DNA of 64,000 nucleotides from the NCBI GenBank assembly GCA_030041375.1, contig JASHOA010000017.1:1-64000 (forward strand), in the 5' to 3' direction. This document shows positions 7,957 through 18,764 of the stretch, one piece after another; within the stretch, counting starts at the first letter, position 1; the number at the start of each line of letters is the position of its first letter. This DNA comes from Acetobacteraceae bacterium (GTDB taxonomy: Bacteria > Pseudomonadota > Alphaproteobacteria > Acetobacterales > Acetobacteraceae). Under the pieces are notes generated by a model. The model was not told the origin of the DNA. It saw nothing but the letters and a program-made list of their open reading frames with translations, and made no database searches. A program made the position numbers and the translations under genes.

Positions 7957-8952
7957 ATGAAAGCGCTCATCTACACGGGCCCGCATTCGCTCGCCTACGC
8001 CGACGTTCCTGAACCAGTCCCCGCCGAAGGCGAAGTAACGGTGCGTGTCGAGGCGGTCGGCATCTGTGGCTCGGACATGCACGCCTATCATGGGCATGAC
8101 GAGCGCCGGCCGGCGCCGTTCGTGCTCGGGCACGAAGCCGCCGGCCGCATCGCAGACGGCCTGAGGCAGGGCGAGCGCGTAACCATCAATCCGCTCGTCA
8201 CCTGTGGTACCTGTGCCTTCTGCCTCGACGGCCGTTCGCAACTCTGCCGCCGGCGGCAGGTCATCTCGATGCCACCGCGCCCCGGCGCCTTCGCCGAACT
8301 GGTGTGCATTCCCGAGCGGAACGTGGTGGCGGTTCCGGCGGGGCTCGAGATAACCCAGGCGGCGCTGGCAGAGCCGGTTGCCGTTGCCTGGCATGCTGCG
8401 CGCCTTGGCATTGCCGCGCTCAGCCGGCCGCTTGCCGCTTCCTGCGCGGCGGTCCTGGGCGGCGGGGCGATCGGCCTCGCCGCGGCGCTCGTGCTCGGCC
8501 ATTTCGGTGCGCGGGAAGTGGCGCTGGCCGAACCCAACATGCTGCGCAGGGAAACGGCCGCCCGGGCCGGGCCGCTTCGTCCTTATGCGCCCGGCGAAGC
8601 AGGCGAACCGGAGGATTCCTCCGTTGACCTGATCGTCGATGCCGTCGGTGCGAAGGCGACGCGCGAAGCGGCGAGCCGGCTGGTCAAGCCGGGCGGAGTG
8701 ATCGTCCATGTCGGGCTTCTTCCCGGTGCGGACGGGTTGGATATCCGCAGGATCACGCTGCAAGAGATCACGCTGATCGGCAGCTACTGCTACACGCCCG
8801 TCGATTTCCTGGAAGCCCTCGCGGCGCTGGCGGCGGGCCATCTCGGCCCGCTCGCGTGGCTGGCGCAACGGAAGCTGGCGGAGGGCTGGGGAGCATTCCA
8901 GGATCTCGAGGCCGGGACTGTCGCCGCCGCGAAGATCATCCTGCGGCCATGA
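7957..8952 (+). CDS. Zinc-dependent alcohol/polyol dehydrogenase (MDR family)
   Basis: 331 residues. Catalytic zinc ligands Cys37 (GICGSD) and His59-Glu60 (LGHEAAG) and the structural zinc site Cys83, Cys86, Cys89, Cys97 are all present. A Rossmann segment AVLGGGAIGLAAAL binds NAD(P). This is the medium-chain dehydrogenase family that oxidises sugar alcohols or secondary alcohols; the order of motifs resembles galactitol-1-phosphate or sorbitol dehydrogenases. No ribosome site is obvious, because the repeat element ends 6 bp before the ATG, so the insertion may have replaced the native leader and altered expression. Confidence 0.88.
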   Translation: MKALIYTGPHSLAYADVPEPVPAEGEVTVRVEAVGICGSDMHAYHGHDERRPAPFVLGHEAAGRIADGLRQGERVTINPLVTCGTCAFCLDGRSQLCRRRQVISMPPRPGAFAELVCIPERNVVAVPAGLEITQAALAEPVAVAWHAARLGIAALSRPLAASCAAVLGGGAIGLAAALVLGHFGAREVALAEPNMLRRETAARAGPLRPYAPGEAGEPEDSSVDLIVDAVGAKATREAASRLVKPGGVIVHVGLLPGADGLDIRRITLQEITLIGSYCYTPVDFLEALAALAAGHLGPLAWLAQRKLAEGWGAFQDLEAGTVAAAKIILRP

Positions 8953-8992
8953 CCGAGCCGAGGGGCGTGGCCTGATGGGGGACGGGAAATCG

Positions 8993-9148
8993 TCAGGCCC
9001 TACGCCCGACGGCGCCGACGAAGGCTTCGAGCTTCTTCACCCTGACGCGCACGGCGATCACCCGGGCATCCGCGAGCGCCGCCTCTGCAATCCGTTCGGC
9101 CAAAGTCTCGGCCGGCGCTACATGGTCCTCGGAGACGATGCGGCGCAT
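8993..9148 (-). pseudogene. Truncated second copy of folB (dihydroneopterin aldolase)
   Basis: The minus strand encodes 51 residues starting MRRIVSEDHVAPAETLAERI. They align almost without gaps to the C-terminal half of the intact folB product at 11715-12158 (RRIVSEGHVALAETLAERIA). DNA identity is high, with a 6-bp deletion that keeps the frame. The first two-thirds of the gene are missing, so it cannot form a full active site. It is most likely a decayed partial duplication, or a remnant of a horizontally acquired allele. Confidence 0.8.
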
Positions 9149-9708
9149 CGCGGCGGCGCCGCACAGAGATCAAGAGAGTTGGGTACTGCGTCTAACAAGG
9201 CACGTCCCACTACAGCGCTTTTAACGCCGCGACCATCGCAGGCAGATAGATGTCCCGGTTGACCTCCCGGATCATGGCGCTGACGCGGACTGGCACGTAC
9301 TCGCAGCTCGTTCCTGACCGGCGGTGGGCTTACCGTGCGATTTTGAACAAGCCGTGCGGTGACCCCACATAGGTAAAACTGGCGCGGGCGACCGATAATT
9401 GTCATGTGTAAAGAATTTTGACACTCGCAAAAACGGCCGGACCGCCCGCTCGCCCCGACCCGGATCGATCCCAGCCTTTATCCTCCAGAACATTGAATAT
9501 ATGGCGATTCTAATTGAAGATTGGGCGCGGCGATGGCGGCCGGAGGGGATGCGAAGCGAGATCGGCGGCTGTTGCCCAACCGTTGCAGCGACCGCGAGTG
9601 TATAGAACCCTTTACAGAATCCTGCCAACCCGCTCTGGAAAACTCGGGACGTGTTCTCGAAGTATTTGAATACCCTCAAATCTGTTTTCCCGGCATCAAA
9701 ATTGCATG
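9149..9708. other. Gene-free stretch between the folB fragment and the PEP-CTERM gene
   Basis: I see no supportable gene here on either strand. From about 9400 the base composition becomes clearly more AT-rich than the flanks, for example around 9495-9525. A TTGACA at 9418-9423 has no convincing -10 partner at the right spacing. The composition shift continues into the PEP-CTERM gene and suggests imported DNA. Confidence 0.5.
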
Positions 9709-9737
9709 CCTCCCGGAATTGGGTCAATTCCGGGAGG
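9709..9737 (+). promoter_or_regulatory. Perfect 12-bp hairpin that sequesters a ribosome binding site
   Basis: CCTCCCGGAATT (9709-9720) and AATTCCGGGAGG (9726-9737) are exact inverted repeats with a GGGTC loop. The right arm contains GGGAGG, the Shine-Dalgarno-like sequence 8 nt before the ATG at 9746. In RNA this would hide the ribosome site, as in RNA thermometers or repressor-operator hairpins. As DNA it could also be a protein operator. Which applies cannot be told from sequence. Confidence 0.55.
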
Positions 9738-9745
9738 TTCATGAA

Positions 9746-10486
9746 ATGTGCAGTCAGAAAGGGCCTGCTCTCCAGCACCGTTCTCGGGGGGGACGGAGGA
9801 TGGTGAGCGGACGTTGCATCGTAACAGTTGCCGCATTCGCGGCGATGATGCTCAGCGGATCGGCTGCCTGGGCTGACATCTTCGATATCGGCAGCACCTT
9901 CACCATCGGCGGGACAAACGCTCCAAACACCTTTGGCCAAACCGTGACGCTCAGCCCAGGCACAACGACGATCGATGGCGGGGCCTTGACGCTCACTCAA
10001 CAGATCGTGGACCAATCCAGCGGTGAGTGGTTAATCCTCACTGTCCAAGCTACCGGCAGCGATATCTATTCCAGCACGGATGCCGATTGGAGCATTTTTG
10101 CGAGCGGTATAGACCTAACGGAGTTATCGAATGGAATAGCATTCTACCTAGATTGGGGTACGAACGGCGTACTCGCTAACCCGACAACGGGTTTTGGCAG
10201 TATTCCCTTACTGGGCACCAACCCGATCACGGGTTCTGGCAACGTTTTTGGTGGATTATTGAACGGCAGCGCAGATGGCATCACTCAATGGCCGACCCCG
10301 ACCGGCGCGCTCTTAGACCCATTTGGCATTATCAATGACAGCGGCATCGCCCCCCCGGGGCTGAACGAGTTCCAGGATGCTATTGAGGTGGCGGCGGCAC
10401 CGGTGCCGGAGCCATCGTCGCTTGTGATGCTCGCGGTCGGTATCGCCGGGTTTGCCGCCCTTCGCCGCCGACGTAGGCGCGCATAA
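9746..10486 (+). CDS. PEP-CTERM sorting-signal protein
   Basis: The C terminus is VPEPSSLVMLAVGIAGFAAL followed by an arginine cluster: the PEP motif, transmembrane helix and basic end recognised by exosortase. A Sec signal peptide covers the segment ending SGSAAWA. The mature part is about 200 residues, Thr/Gly/Asn-rich, with no recognised domain, as usual for exported PEP-CTERM proteins. The start is uncertain: 9746 has GGGAGG at 8 nt, while 9800 (MVSGRCIVTVAAF) gives a more canonical signal peptide but a poorly spaced ribosome site. No exosortase gene is in the window. The gene is more AT-rich than its neighbours, consistent with transfer. Confidence 0.8.
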   Translation: MCSQKGPALQHRSRGGRRMVSGRCIVTVAAFAAMMLSGSAAWADIFDIGSTFTIGGTNAPNTFGQTVTLSPGTTTIDGGALTLTQQIVDQSSGEWLILTVQATGSDIYSSTDADWSIFASGIDLTELSNGIAFYLDWGTNGVLANPTTGFGSIPLLGTNPITGSGNVFGGLLNGSADGITQWPTPTGALLDPFGIINDSGIAPPGLNEFQDAIEVAAAPVPEPSSLVMLAVGIAGFAALRRRRRRA

Positions 10487-10946
10487 AGAATCCGGAGGCT
10501 TCTGTGAGGTCGCGCCACGCGATCGGGTGTGCGGAGGGGCAGCGCGCGACCTCATTGAAGGCGGATCGAATGAACCTGCAGGATAACACGGGCGGGGTTA
10601 TGGGGATTATTCCCGCGGCGAGGTGCGCGAGGGGCCGGTTGCACCACCGAGTGTCCCGCGTTTGGGCGAACAATAGCGGTGGACGGCGGTATTTGCGAGT
10701 GGCTGAAGGTGAGCTGGATCGCGGGATCGAGCGCGATCGGTACAGCGGCGGCGGGCGCTCGAAGGTTGCCGGTTCCTTCGGCGGGACGATCCGGGGTGGG
10801 GCGCGCGATGATGCGATCTACACGCTGGGCGAGGCGATCAAGGAGACGCTGGTCAAAATACGGGACGTACTCTTTGCGGTTCCCGTTCCATGGCAGCCAT
10901 CGCACAAGGCAGTAACCCGATGGTCACGGGTCGTCGATCGGGAGAG
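10487..10946. other. Gene-free stretch downstream of the PEP-CTERM gene
   Basis: Open frames exist on both strands but none has a recognisable domain, plausible ribosome site or family-like composition. I could not support a gene here. Confidence 0.4.
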
Positions 10947-11427
10947 TCAGCTCCCGATACCGATGGAAAGGGCGATCTGGCGGCGGATGGACGCAAGCTG
11001 CTGGCGCGTGACGCGGGAACCGGTTGCTGAAAGGCGCCTCCTGGAGGTCGCCGTCACCAGATGGGGGACAGCCCAGCAGGGCTTGGTGCAGCCGTTCTCC
11101 GGGGTCGGTGCGATGGCGACCGAGAGGTCAGGAATGGCGAGCAGGGCATCCTCGGTCAGCGGAACCAGGATGGCATTCGGATAGGCGGGCGCAAACAGCG
11201 CATCATCCTCCACCACGATTGCCAGATCCGTGTCGGACTGACTGGGCAGCCCGACACGGGTCTCGCGGTTTATTCGAGCCCGCGATTCACGCCCTCCGAC
11301 GATTCCGCCTCGGGCGATCGCGGGCCAGGCGTCGCTTGTTTGGCTGCTTCAGCACCGCGTCGCCGGGCCAGTCGGCCAGCTCGATCTCACCGGCACGCAA
11401 GGCGAGCGGCGCCCGCTCAACCGGCAT
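10947..11427 (-). pseudogene. PemK/MazF-family toxin gene disrupted by the 99-bp element
   Basis: The N-terminal part (ATG at 11427) reads MPVERAPLALRAGEIELADW and on to NKRRL. The C-terminal part resumes with AIVVEDDALFAPAYPNAILV and ends near 10947. Both match PemK/MazF endoribonuclease toxins (IxLADWPG...KRRPAxVVEDD...PLT). Between them, 11222-11328 is the 99-bp repeat with CCAG on both sides. Removing the element and one CCAG restores a continuous frame of about 125 codons (NKRRL-AIVVEDD). As it stands, the frame stops inside the element, so no full toxin is made. The antitoxin gene upstream overlaps the start by 11 nt. Confidence 0.85.
11222..11328. repeat. 99-bp double-hairpin element, copy 3, inside the toxin gene (CCAG repeats)
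   Basis: The 99-bp element is at 11226-11324, with perfect CCAG direct repeats at 11222-11225 and 11325-11328. The order and structure match the other full copies; hairpin 1 has two mismatches on its left arm. This is the cleanest evidence for target-site duplication, because the host gene's reading frame reports the pre-insertion sequence. Confidence 0.92.
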
Positions 11428-11659
11428 CGCTACGCGGCGTCCCCCACCCTTCATAGAAGGCCCGCCCCGCAGGCGAATCCGCGACATGCGCGCCGACGGC
11501 CGCGCTGGCCTCGCGGATTCGGGTACGCCGTGCCTCGCGCGCCGCTTCGGTGACGAGGTCTCGCACCAGGGTTGCGAGCCCGACACCGCGTGAACGGGCC
11601 TCCGCTTCCAGTTCGCGGCGCACCTCGTCGTCCTGGCGGATGGAGATCGGCACACCCAT
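11417..11659 (-). CDS. Antitoxin of a PemIK/MazEF-type pair (toxin partner disrupted)
   Basis: 80 residues. The beginning MGVPISIRQDDEVRRELEAE is a ribbon-helix-helix type DNA-binding segment, and the C-terminal half is the region that usually wraps the toxin. Its stop overlaps the toxin ATG by 11 nt, the usual translational coupling of type II toxin-antitoxin operons. With the toxin broken, the antitoxin is free to decay, yet its frame is intact, so the disruption may be recent. Confidence 0.75.
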   Translation of the reverse strand: MGVPISIRQDDEVRRELEAEARSRGVGLATLVRDLVTEAAREARRTRIREASAAVGAHVADSPAGRAFYEGWGTPRSDAG

Positions 11660-11714
11660 GGCAACCCTTGTAGCTTGCCAATCAGCTACGCAAACGGAGT
11701 GGGTATAGGGCTTC

Positions 11715-12158
11715 TCAACAAGGCTCAGCCTCTCCCAGGGGCGGCCGGCAGCGCTCGATCTCGACGCCGACGGCGCCGACGCCGGCGAAGACTTCGAGCT
11801 TCTCCACCCTGACCCGCACGGCGATCACCCGGGCATCCGCGAGCACCGCCTCGGCAATCCGCTCGGCGAGAGTCTCGGCGAGCGCCACGTGGCCCTCGGA
11901 GACGATCCGGCGCGCGGCGGCGACGATCGGCTCGTAGTCCACCACCCGCTCCAGCTTGTCGGCTCCGACCGCTCTGCTGGCCAGTGGCCCGCAGCCCTCG
12001 TCCTCGACCGCCAGATCGATATTGATCCTGACCGGTTGCGGGGCCCGCTTTTCATGCGCGTTGACGCCGATACGCGCCGCGATCGTCATGTCCCGCACGA
12101 AGACGTGGCGAATGCCGCGCGAAGCATCGGCGATGCGGTCGGAACAGAGATCGGTCAT
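11715..12158 (-). CDS. folB: Dihydroneopterin aldolase
   Basis: 147 residues. FolB family features include DMTIAARIGVNAHEKRAPQP near the start, DYEPIVAAARRIV in the middle and VRVRVEKLEVFAGVGAVGVEI at the end, with the lysine of VEKLE in the position of the catalytic lysine. It converts 7,8-dihydroneopterin to 6-hydroxymethyl-dihydropterin in folate synthesis. Its ATG (12158) overlaps the stop of the SDR gene as ATGA, so the two are translationally coupled. A truncated second copy lies at 8993-9148. Confidence 0.88.
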   Translation of the reverse strand: MTDLCSDRIADASRGIRHVFVRDMTIAARIGVNAHEKRAPQPVRINIDLAVEDEGCGPLASRAVGADKLERVVDYEPIVAAARRIVSEGHVALAETLAERIAEAVLADARVIAVRVRVEKLEVFAGVGAVGVEIERCRPPLGEAEPC

Positions 12159-12924
12159 TCGTCGATCACCGTGTTCGCCAATCCCCACCTCAGATGCTGC
12201 CCGCCATCGAGCGCCAGCATCTGCCCGGTGAAGGAAGGCAGCGCCAGGATCATCAGAACCGCGCGCGCGATCTCCGCGGGCGTCGCCCCGTGCCGGAGCG
12301 GCAGCCGGGCGTTCTGGCGCGCGAAATCGGCCTCCGTCTGCCGGACACTCGGGAGCGTCGGGCCGGGGCCGATCCCGGCCACCCGGATGCGCGGCGCCAG
12401 CGCCAGCGCCAGCGTGCGCGTGAGCGTCCAGAGCCCGGACTTGGAAAGCGTATAGGAAACGAAATGCGGCGTGAGAGACCACACGCGCTCATCGAGCAGG
12501 TTCACCACCACGCCCTCCGCCGCGGCGGGCAGTGCCTTCGCGAAGTGCTGGGTCAGCACGAACGGCGCGCGCAGATTGGCTTCGAGGTGCCTCTCCCAGG
12601 AGCCGCGGGTCACATTCTCCCATTCATCGCGCTCGAAGGTGCTCGCGTTGTTGACGAGGACGCCGATCGGTCCCAGGGATCCGGCCCTTCCGATCAGTCC
12701 CTGCACCGCCTCCTCCCGGCTGAGATCGGCCTCCAGCACGAGGCTCCGCCGCCCGCCAGCGGCAATGCTTGCGGCCAGTTCCTCGGCGTCTGTGTCCTTG
12801 TTTCGGCAATGAATGGCGACATCGAAGCCGGCTTCCGCGAGGGCGAGCACGATCGCCCGACCGATTCGCCGCGCCCCCCCGGTCACCAGCGCCGCCCGCG
12901 GCAGCCGCTCCGGGATGGTCAGAT

Positions 12925-12928
<4 letters not shown>
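12155..12928 (-). CDS. SDR-family oxidoreductase, pteridine reductase/FolM-like
   Basis: 257 residues, GTG start. Short-chain dehydrogenase motifs: TGGARRIG (16-23) for NADP(H), LVNNAS, and SYTLSKSG carrying the YxxxK pair. Arginines in the glycine-rich turn (GARRIG) are typical of pteridine reductase and FolM (dihydromonapterin reductase), and the tight coupling to folB supports a role in pterin/folate metabolism. The start GTGA overlaps the uvrB stop. The specific substrate is inferred from context. Confidence 0.8.
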
Positions 12929-15141
<2,213 letters not shown>

Positions 15142-15210
15142 CGGGCCTCCGCGAACGAAAATGGGGCTGAGCGTCAGGGCTGTCGAGAGCGGCCGCGGCC
15201 GGCGGACGAA

Positions 15211-15537
15211 TCAGACCGAAATGCTTTCCGCTGCCCGCGTCGGCGCCGGCACCCGCGGCCACATCGTGTTGATCATCTCCTGGTGCAATCTCAGCGCCTC
15301 TTCCGGCGTATGCGGCCTTCCGCGCGAGGCCATGATGCCGGCGGCGAGAATGGCGGCCGTGTTACGGTTCATCGCATCGAGTATGCGCTGGCTGAGTTCG
15401 CGCAACAGCGGCTCGATATCGGGACCGGAAGCGGCGGGGCTCGGCGCCGGCACGGGCGTCGGCACAGGCTCTGGTGGCGGTTCCGGCTCCGGTTCCGGCT
15501 CCAGCTCCGGCATGACCCTGGTTGGCCTTCTCGCCAT
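15211..15537 (-). CDS. Small protein with Pro/Glu-rich N terminus
   Basis: 108 residues. After MARRPTRVMPEL come several EP repeats and a proline-rich linker (about 10-40), then a helical segment ending in RLHQEMINTMWPRVP. No known domain is recognised. A GGAAGGGG ribosome site precedes the ATG at 15537, and the position upstream of uvrB on the same strand suggests a real gene. EP-rich linkers often act as rigid spacers. The function is unknown. Confidence 0.55.
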   Translation of the reverse strand: MARRPTRVMPELEPEPEPEPPPEPVPTPVPAPSPAASGPDIEPLLRELSQRILDAMNRNTAAILAAGIMASRGRPHTPEEALRLHQEMINTMWPRVPAPTRAAESISV

Positions 15538-15678
15538 TTGCCACCCCTTCCAAAGAGAGAACGCTCGCCAATTCTGGCGGGCGGTGAGGGCCTGGGCAAC
15601 AGGCTTTTCGCACTTCTCCCCGGCCCGATGCCGGCTCCCTCCATCGCCTTTTGCCGGCAGCGGAGGCATGCTGCCCGG

Positions 15679-17031
15679 ATGCCCCAGGGCGCGCCATTGC
15701 ATCCCGATTTCCGACCGCTGCCCTACTGGTGGGAGGCCTGGCGGCCGCAGGAGGGCGAACAGCAGGAGCTGCCGCGCCGCACCCGCGTCGCCGTGATCGG
15801 GGCCGGCTACGCCGGCCTTTCGGCGGCCCTGGAGCTTGCCCGGGCCGGGATCGAGGTCGCGGTCATCGAGGCCGGCCTGCCCGGCAGTGGCGCCAGCACG
15901 CGCAACGGCGGAGCGGTGAGCGGGGGGGTGAATGTCGGCAAGAGCTTTACCGGGCGGCGGCACGCGCTTTCGGAGACCCGGCGTGCTGCCCTCCTGGGCG
16001 GAGCCGCGGAGGCATTCGGCCTTGTCGAGACGCTGATCGCGCGCGAGGAGATCGCCTGCTTCTGGGAGAAGCGCGGGCGCTTCGTCGGCGCCTTCACGCC
16101 GGCCCATTATCGTGGCCTCGAGGCGCGCCTGGCGGAGCTGAACAGGGAGGCAAACTCCGAGGCCCGCATGCTGCCGCGCGCCCGCCAGCGGGAGGAGATC
16201 GGCAGCGACTATTATTATGGTGGAATGATCCTGGAGCGGGCCGGCAAGCTGCATCCGGCGCTCTACTACAAAGGTCTGCTCGATGCCTGCCGGCGGTGGA
16301 ACGTGCCGGTGCTGGCCGAGGCTCCTGTCCTCGGCATGCACCACGACCCGGCGCTGCCGGCTGACCGCGCCTGGCAACTCAAGACCGCGCGCGGCACGAT
16401 CGAAGCGGCCGAGGTCGTCGTGGCGACCAACGGCTATACCGGCGATCTTACGCCGCGGCTCAAGCGCCGCGTCGTGCCGATCGCGAGCCACATCATCGCC
16501 ACCGAGGAACTGCCGGCGGATCTCGCGCGGTCCCTGATCCCGAACGGCCGCACCATCTCCGATACTCCGCGCGTGCTGACCTATTACCGGATGTCACCCG
16601 ACGGCAGGCGGATGATCTTCGGCGGCCGCGCCCGTTTCACGGCCGCCGACGCCACGGTGAGCGCGCCCATCCTGCACCGCTTCATGACCGCCCGCTTCCC
16701 CGCGCTCCGCGATGCGCGGATCACCCACGCCTGGAACGGCAATGTCGCCTTCACCTTCGACGCTTTGCCGCACATGGGCATCGAGGACGGGCTTCACTTC
16801 TGCCTCGGCTGCAACGGCAGCGGCATCGCGATGATGACGTTTCTCGGCTGGCAGACGGCGCGCAAGATCATCAGCGGCGGCAATCGCGACTGCGCCTTCG
16901 ATCAGGACGATTTTCCGACCTTCCCCCTCTATCGCGGCAATCCCTGGTTCCTGCCTTTGCTCGGCACCTGGTTCCAGCTCCGCGACGGGCTCGATCGCCG
17001 GGGCGCCGCGGCCGACGGAGGCGGAAGATGA
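15679..17031 (+). CDS. FAD-dependent amine/amino-acid oxidase (DAO family)
   Basis: 450 residues. The dinucleotide-binding motif VAVIGAGYAGLSAALELARAG begins near residue 37, the STRNGGAVSGG segment follows, and the C-terminal CLGCNGSGIAMM motif is present. This layout matches gamma-glutamylputrescine oxidase/PuuB-like and related DAO enzymes, which oxidise secondary amines or amino acids. The ATG at 15679 gives a start seen in family members (LPYWWEAW near the N terminus); the long upstream frame overlaps the opposite-strand gene. It is coupled by ATGA to the next gene. Confidence 0.85.
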   Translation: MPQGAPLHPDFRPLPYWWEAWRPQEGEQQELPRRTRVAVIGAGYAGLSAALELARAGIEVAVIEAGLPGSGASTRNGGAVSGGVNVGKSFTGRRHALSETRRAALLGGAAEAFGLVETLIAREEIACFWEKRGRFVGAFTPAHYRGLEARLAELNREANSEARMLPRARQREEIGSDYYYGGMILERAGKLHPALYYKGLLDACRRWNVPVLAEAPVLGMHHDPALPADRAWQLKTARGTIEAAEVVVATNGYTGDLTPRLKRRVVPIASHIIATEELPADLARSLIPNGRTISDTPRVLTYYRMSPDGRRMIFGGRARFTAADATVSAPILHRFMTARFPALRDARITHAWNGNVAFTFDALPHMGIEDGLHFCLGCNGSGIAMMTFLGWQTARKIISGGNRDCAFDQDDFPTFPLYRGNPWFLPLLGTWFQLRDGLDRRGAAADGGGR

Positions 17032-18608
17032 CAAGGCTGCGGAAATTCTATGGCTGGGGCTTCGAGGGTGAGGGAATGACCGCGGCGGAGGAAGAAGCCT
17101 GGCTCGGCAATTTTCGCCGCCTGTTCGCGGTCGATCGGTTCGAGGAACGGCGCGTGCCGTCGCTCCCGGACATCAGCCTGCCCGTGCCTCGCGTGACACC
17201 CCCCGCTCTCCTGGAGGCGATCTGCTCGGTCGGGCCGTACGAGCGCGCGCTGCACAGCTTCGGCAAGTCCTATCCCGATACGGTGCATGGCTTGCAGGGA
17301 AACTATGCCGCGGCACCGGACGTCGTGACTTATCCCCGCACCGGGAGCGAAGTCGCGGAGGTAATCGACTGGGCCGGCAGCCTGCCTCTCTCCGTCATTC
17401 CGTTCGGTGGCGGCAGTTCCGTGGTCGGCGGGGTCGATCCGGCGCCCGGGCGCGGAGCCAAGGGCAGCATCAGCCTGGATCTCTCGCGCATGAACCGGGT
17501 GCTCGAGGTCGATCAGACCTCACGCGCCGCGCGCATCGAAGGCGGCATCTTCGGCCCCGCGCTCGAGGCCGACCTCAGGCCGCACGGGCTGACCCTCCGG
17601 CATTTCCCGCAGAGCTTCGAGCATTCCACTCTCGGCGGCTGGATCGCTACCCGCTCCGGCGGGCATTATGCAACATCGCGCACGCATATCGACGATTTCG
17701 TGGAAAGCCTCCGCGTCGTCACCCCGCGCGGCGCACTCGAGACGCGCCGCCTGCCGGCTTCCGGCGCCGGCCCGAATCCCGCTTCGCTCTTCATCGGCTC
17801 GGAGGGAACGCTCGGCGTGATCACCGAGGCCTGGATGCGTCTCACGCCGCGCCCGCGCCGTCGTTCTAGTGCCGCCGTCTGGTTTGCCGATTTCTTCCAG
17901 GCGGCCGCCGCCCTGCGCACCCTGCTGCAGGCCGGGCTCCAACCTGCGAATTGCCGCATCCTCGATCCCGAGGAAGTACGCAACACCGCCTCGGGAGACG
18001 GAAGCTCGGCGCTGATGGTGCTTGGCTTCGAGGGCTGGGACCGCCCGCTCGACGATCTTCTCTCCCGCGCCCTGGCATTGGCCGCGGATCACGGCGGCCG
18101 CGCCGAGCACGCCGAGCCCGGCCAAGGGGCGGCCGAGAAGTGGCGCACCGCCTTCATCCGCATGCCTTATGCGCGGGAACGGATGGTGCCGCGGGCGATC
18201 ATTTCCGACACTTTCGAAACCGCCATCACTTGGGAGCGCTTCGGGTCGCTGCACGCAGCGGTGACCAGGGCAACGCTCGGCGCCATCCGGGAGGCGACCG
18301 GCCGGCCTGGCCAGATCACCTGCCGCATCACGCATGTCTATCCCGACGGCCCGGCACCCTACTTTTCGTTCCACGCGCTCGGCCGCCATGGCGCGCTGAT
18401 CGAGCAATGGCAGGCCATCAAGAACGCGGCCAGCGACGCGTTGATCGCCGCCGGCGGCACGATCACCCATCACCACGCGGTTGGCCGCGATCATCGGCCG
18501 TGGTACGACAAGGAGCGCCCGGATCTGTTCGGTGCTGCATTCGCCGCCGCGAAATCAGCCCTCGACCCGGGCTTGCTCTTCAACCCTGGTGTGCTGACCG
18601 GCCCGTAA
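17028..18608 (+). CDS. FAD-linked oxidase, alkyl-dihydroxyacetonephosphate-synthase-like
   Basis: 526 residues. The FAD-binding PCMH domain carries PFGGGSSVVGG and GSEGTLGVITEAWM, and the C-terminal cap has THHHAVGRDHRPWYDKE. The HHH cluster and nearby tyrosine resemble alkylglycerone-phosphate synthase (AGPS), an ether-lipid enzyme, but many bacterial homologues are 2-hydroxyacid or lactate-type dehydrogenases. Its start overlaps the preceding FAD oxidase by 4 nt, so the two act in one pathway. The substrate is not known. Confidence 0.82.
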   Translation: MTRLRKFYGWGFEGEGMTAAEEEAWLGNFRRLFAVDRFEERRVPSLPDISLPVPRVTPPALLEAICSVGPYERALHSFGKSYPDTVHGLQGNYAAAPDVVTYPRTGSEVAEVIDWAGSLPLSVIPFGGGSSVVGGVDPAPGRGAKGSISLDLSRMNRVLEVDQTSRAARIEGGIFGPALEADLRPHGLTLRHFPQSFEHSTLGGWIATRSGGHYATSRTHIDDFVESLRVVTPRGALETRRLPASGAGPNPASLFIGSEGTLGVITEAWMRLTPRPRRRSSAAVWFADFFQAAAALRTLLQAGLQPANCRILDPEEVRNTASGDGSSALMVLGFEGWDRPLDDLLSRALALAADHGGRAEHAEPGQGAAEKWRTAFIRMPYARERMVPRAIISDTFETAITWERFGSLHAAVTRATLGAIREATGRPGQITCRITHVYPDGPAPYFSFHALGRHGALIEQWQAIKNAASDALIAAGGTITHHHAVGRDHRPWYDKERPDLFGAAFAAAKSALDPGLLFNPGVLTGP

Positions 18609-18764
18609 CCGTCGCTCGCACGAAGGCCGCGTTTGGCAAGCGCGCTTCTCCTACCCGGCATGTACAAACCGCATGCCAGATCCTCGATGCACGTTGCAGA
18701 TCCGTTCTGTACATGTCGACCCCTAACGGTGCAGGATGGCACCATGCGGATCGAGGGGAGGATC

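Noticed and set aside
7909-8868. Long minus-strand open frame ending in a basic RDRPRRKRRRA-like tail
   Set aside because: It is antisense to the alcohol dehydrogenase gene. The same basic tail recurs wherever a frame enters the repeat element, so it is an artefact of the repeat's sequence.
9272-10015. Minus-strand open frame of 247 codons opposite the PEP-CTERM gene
   Set aside because: It overlaps the better supported PEP-CTERM gene and has no recognisable domain.
10552-10905. Minus-strand open frame downstream of the toxin remnant
   Set aside because: No family resemblance, no ribosome site; the GC-rich composition makes such frames common.
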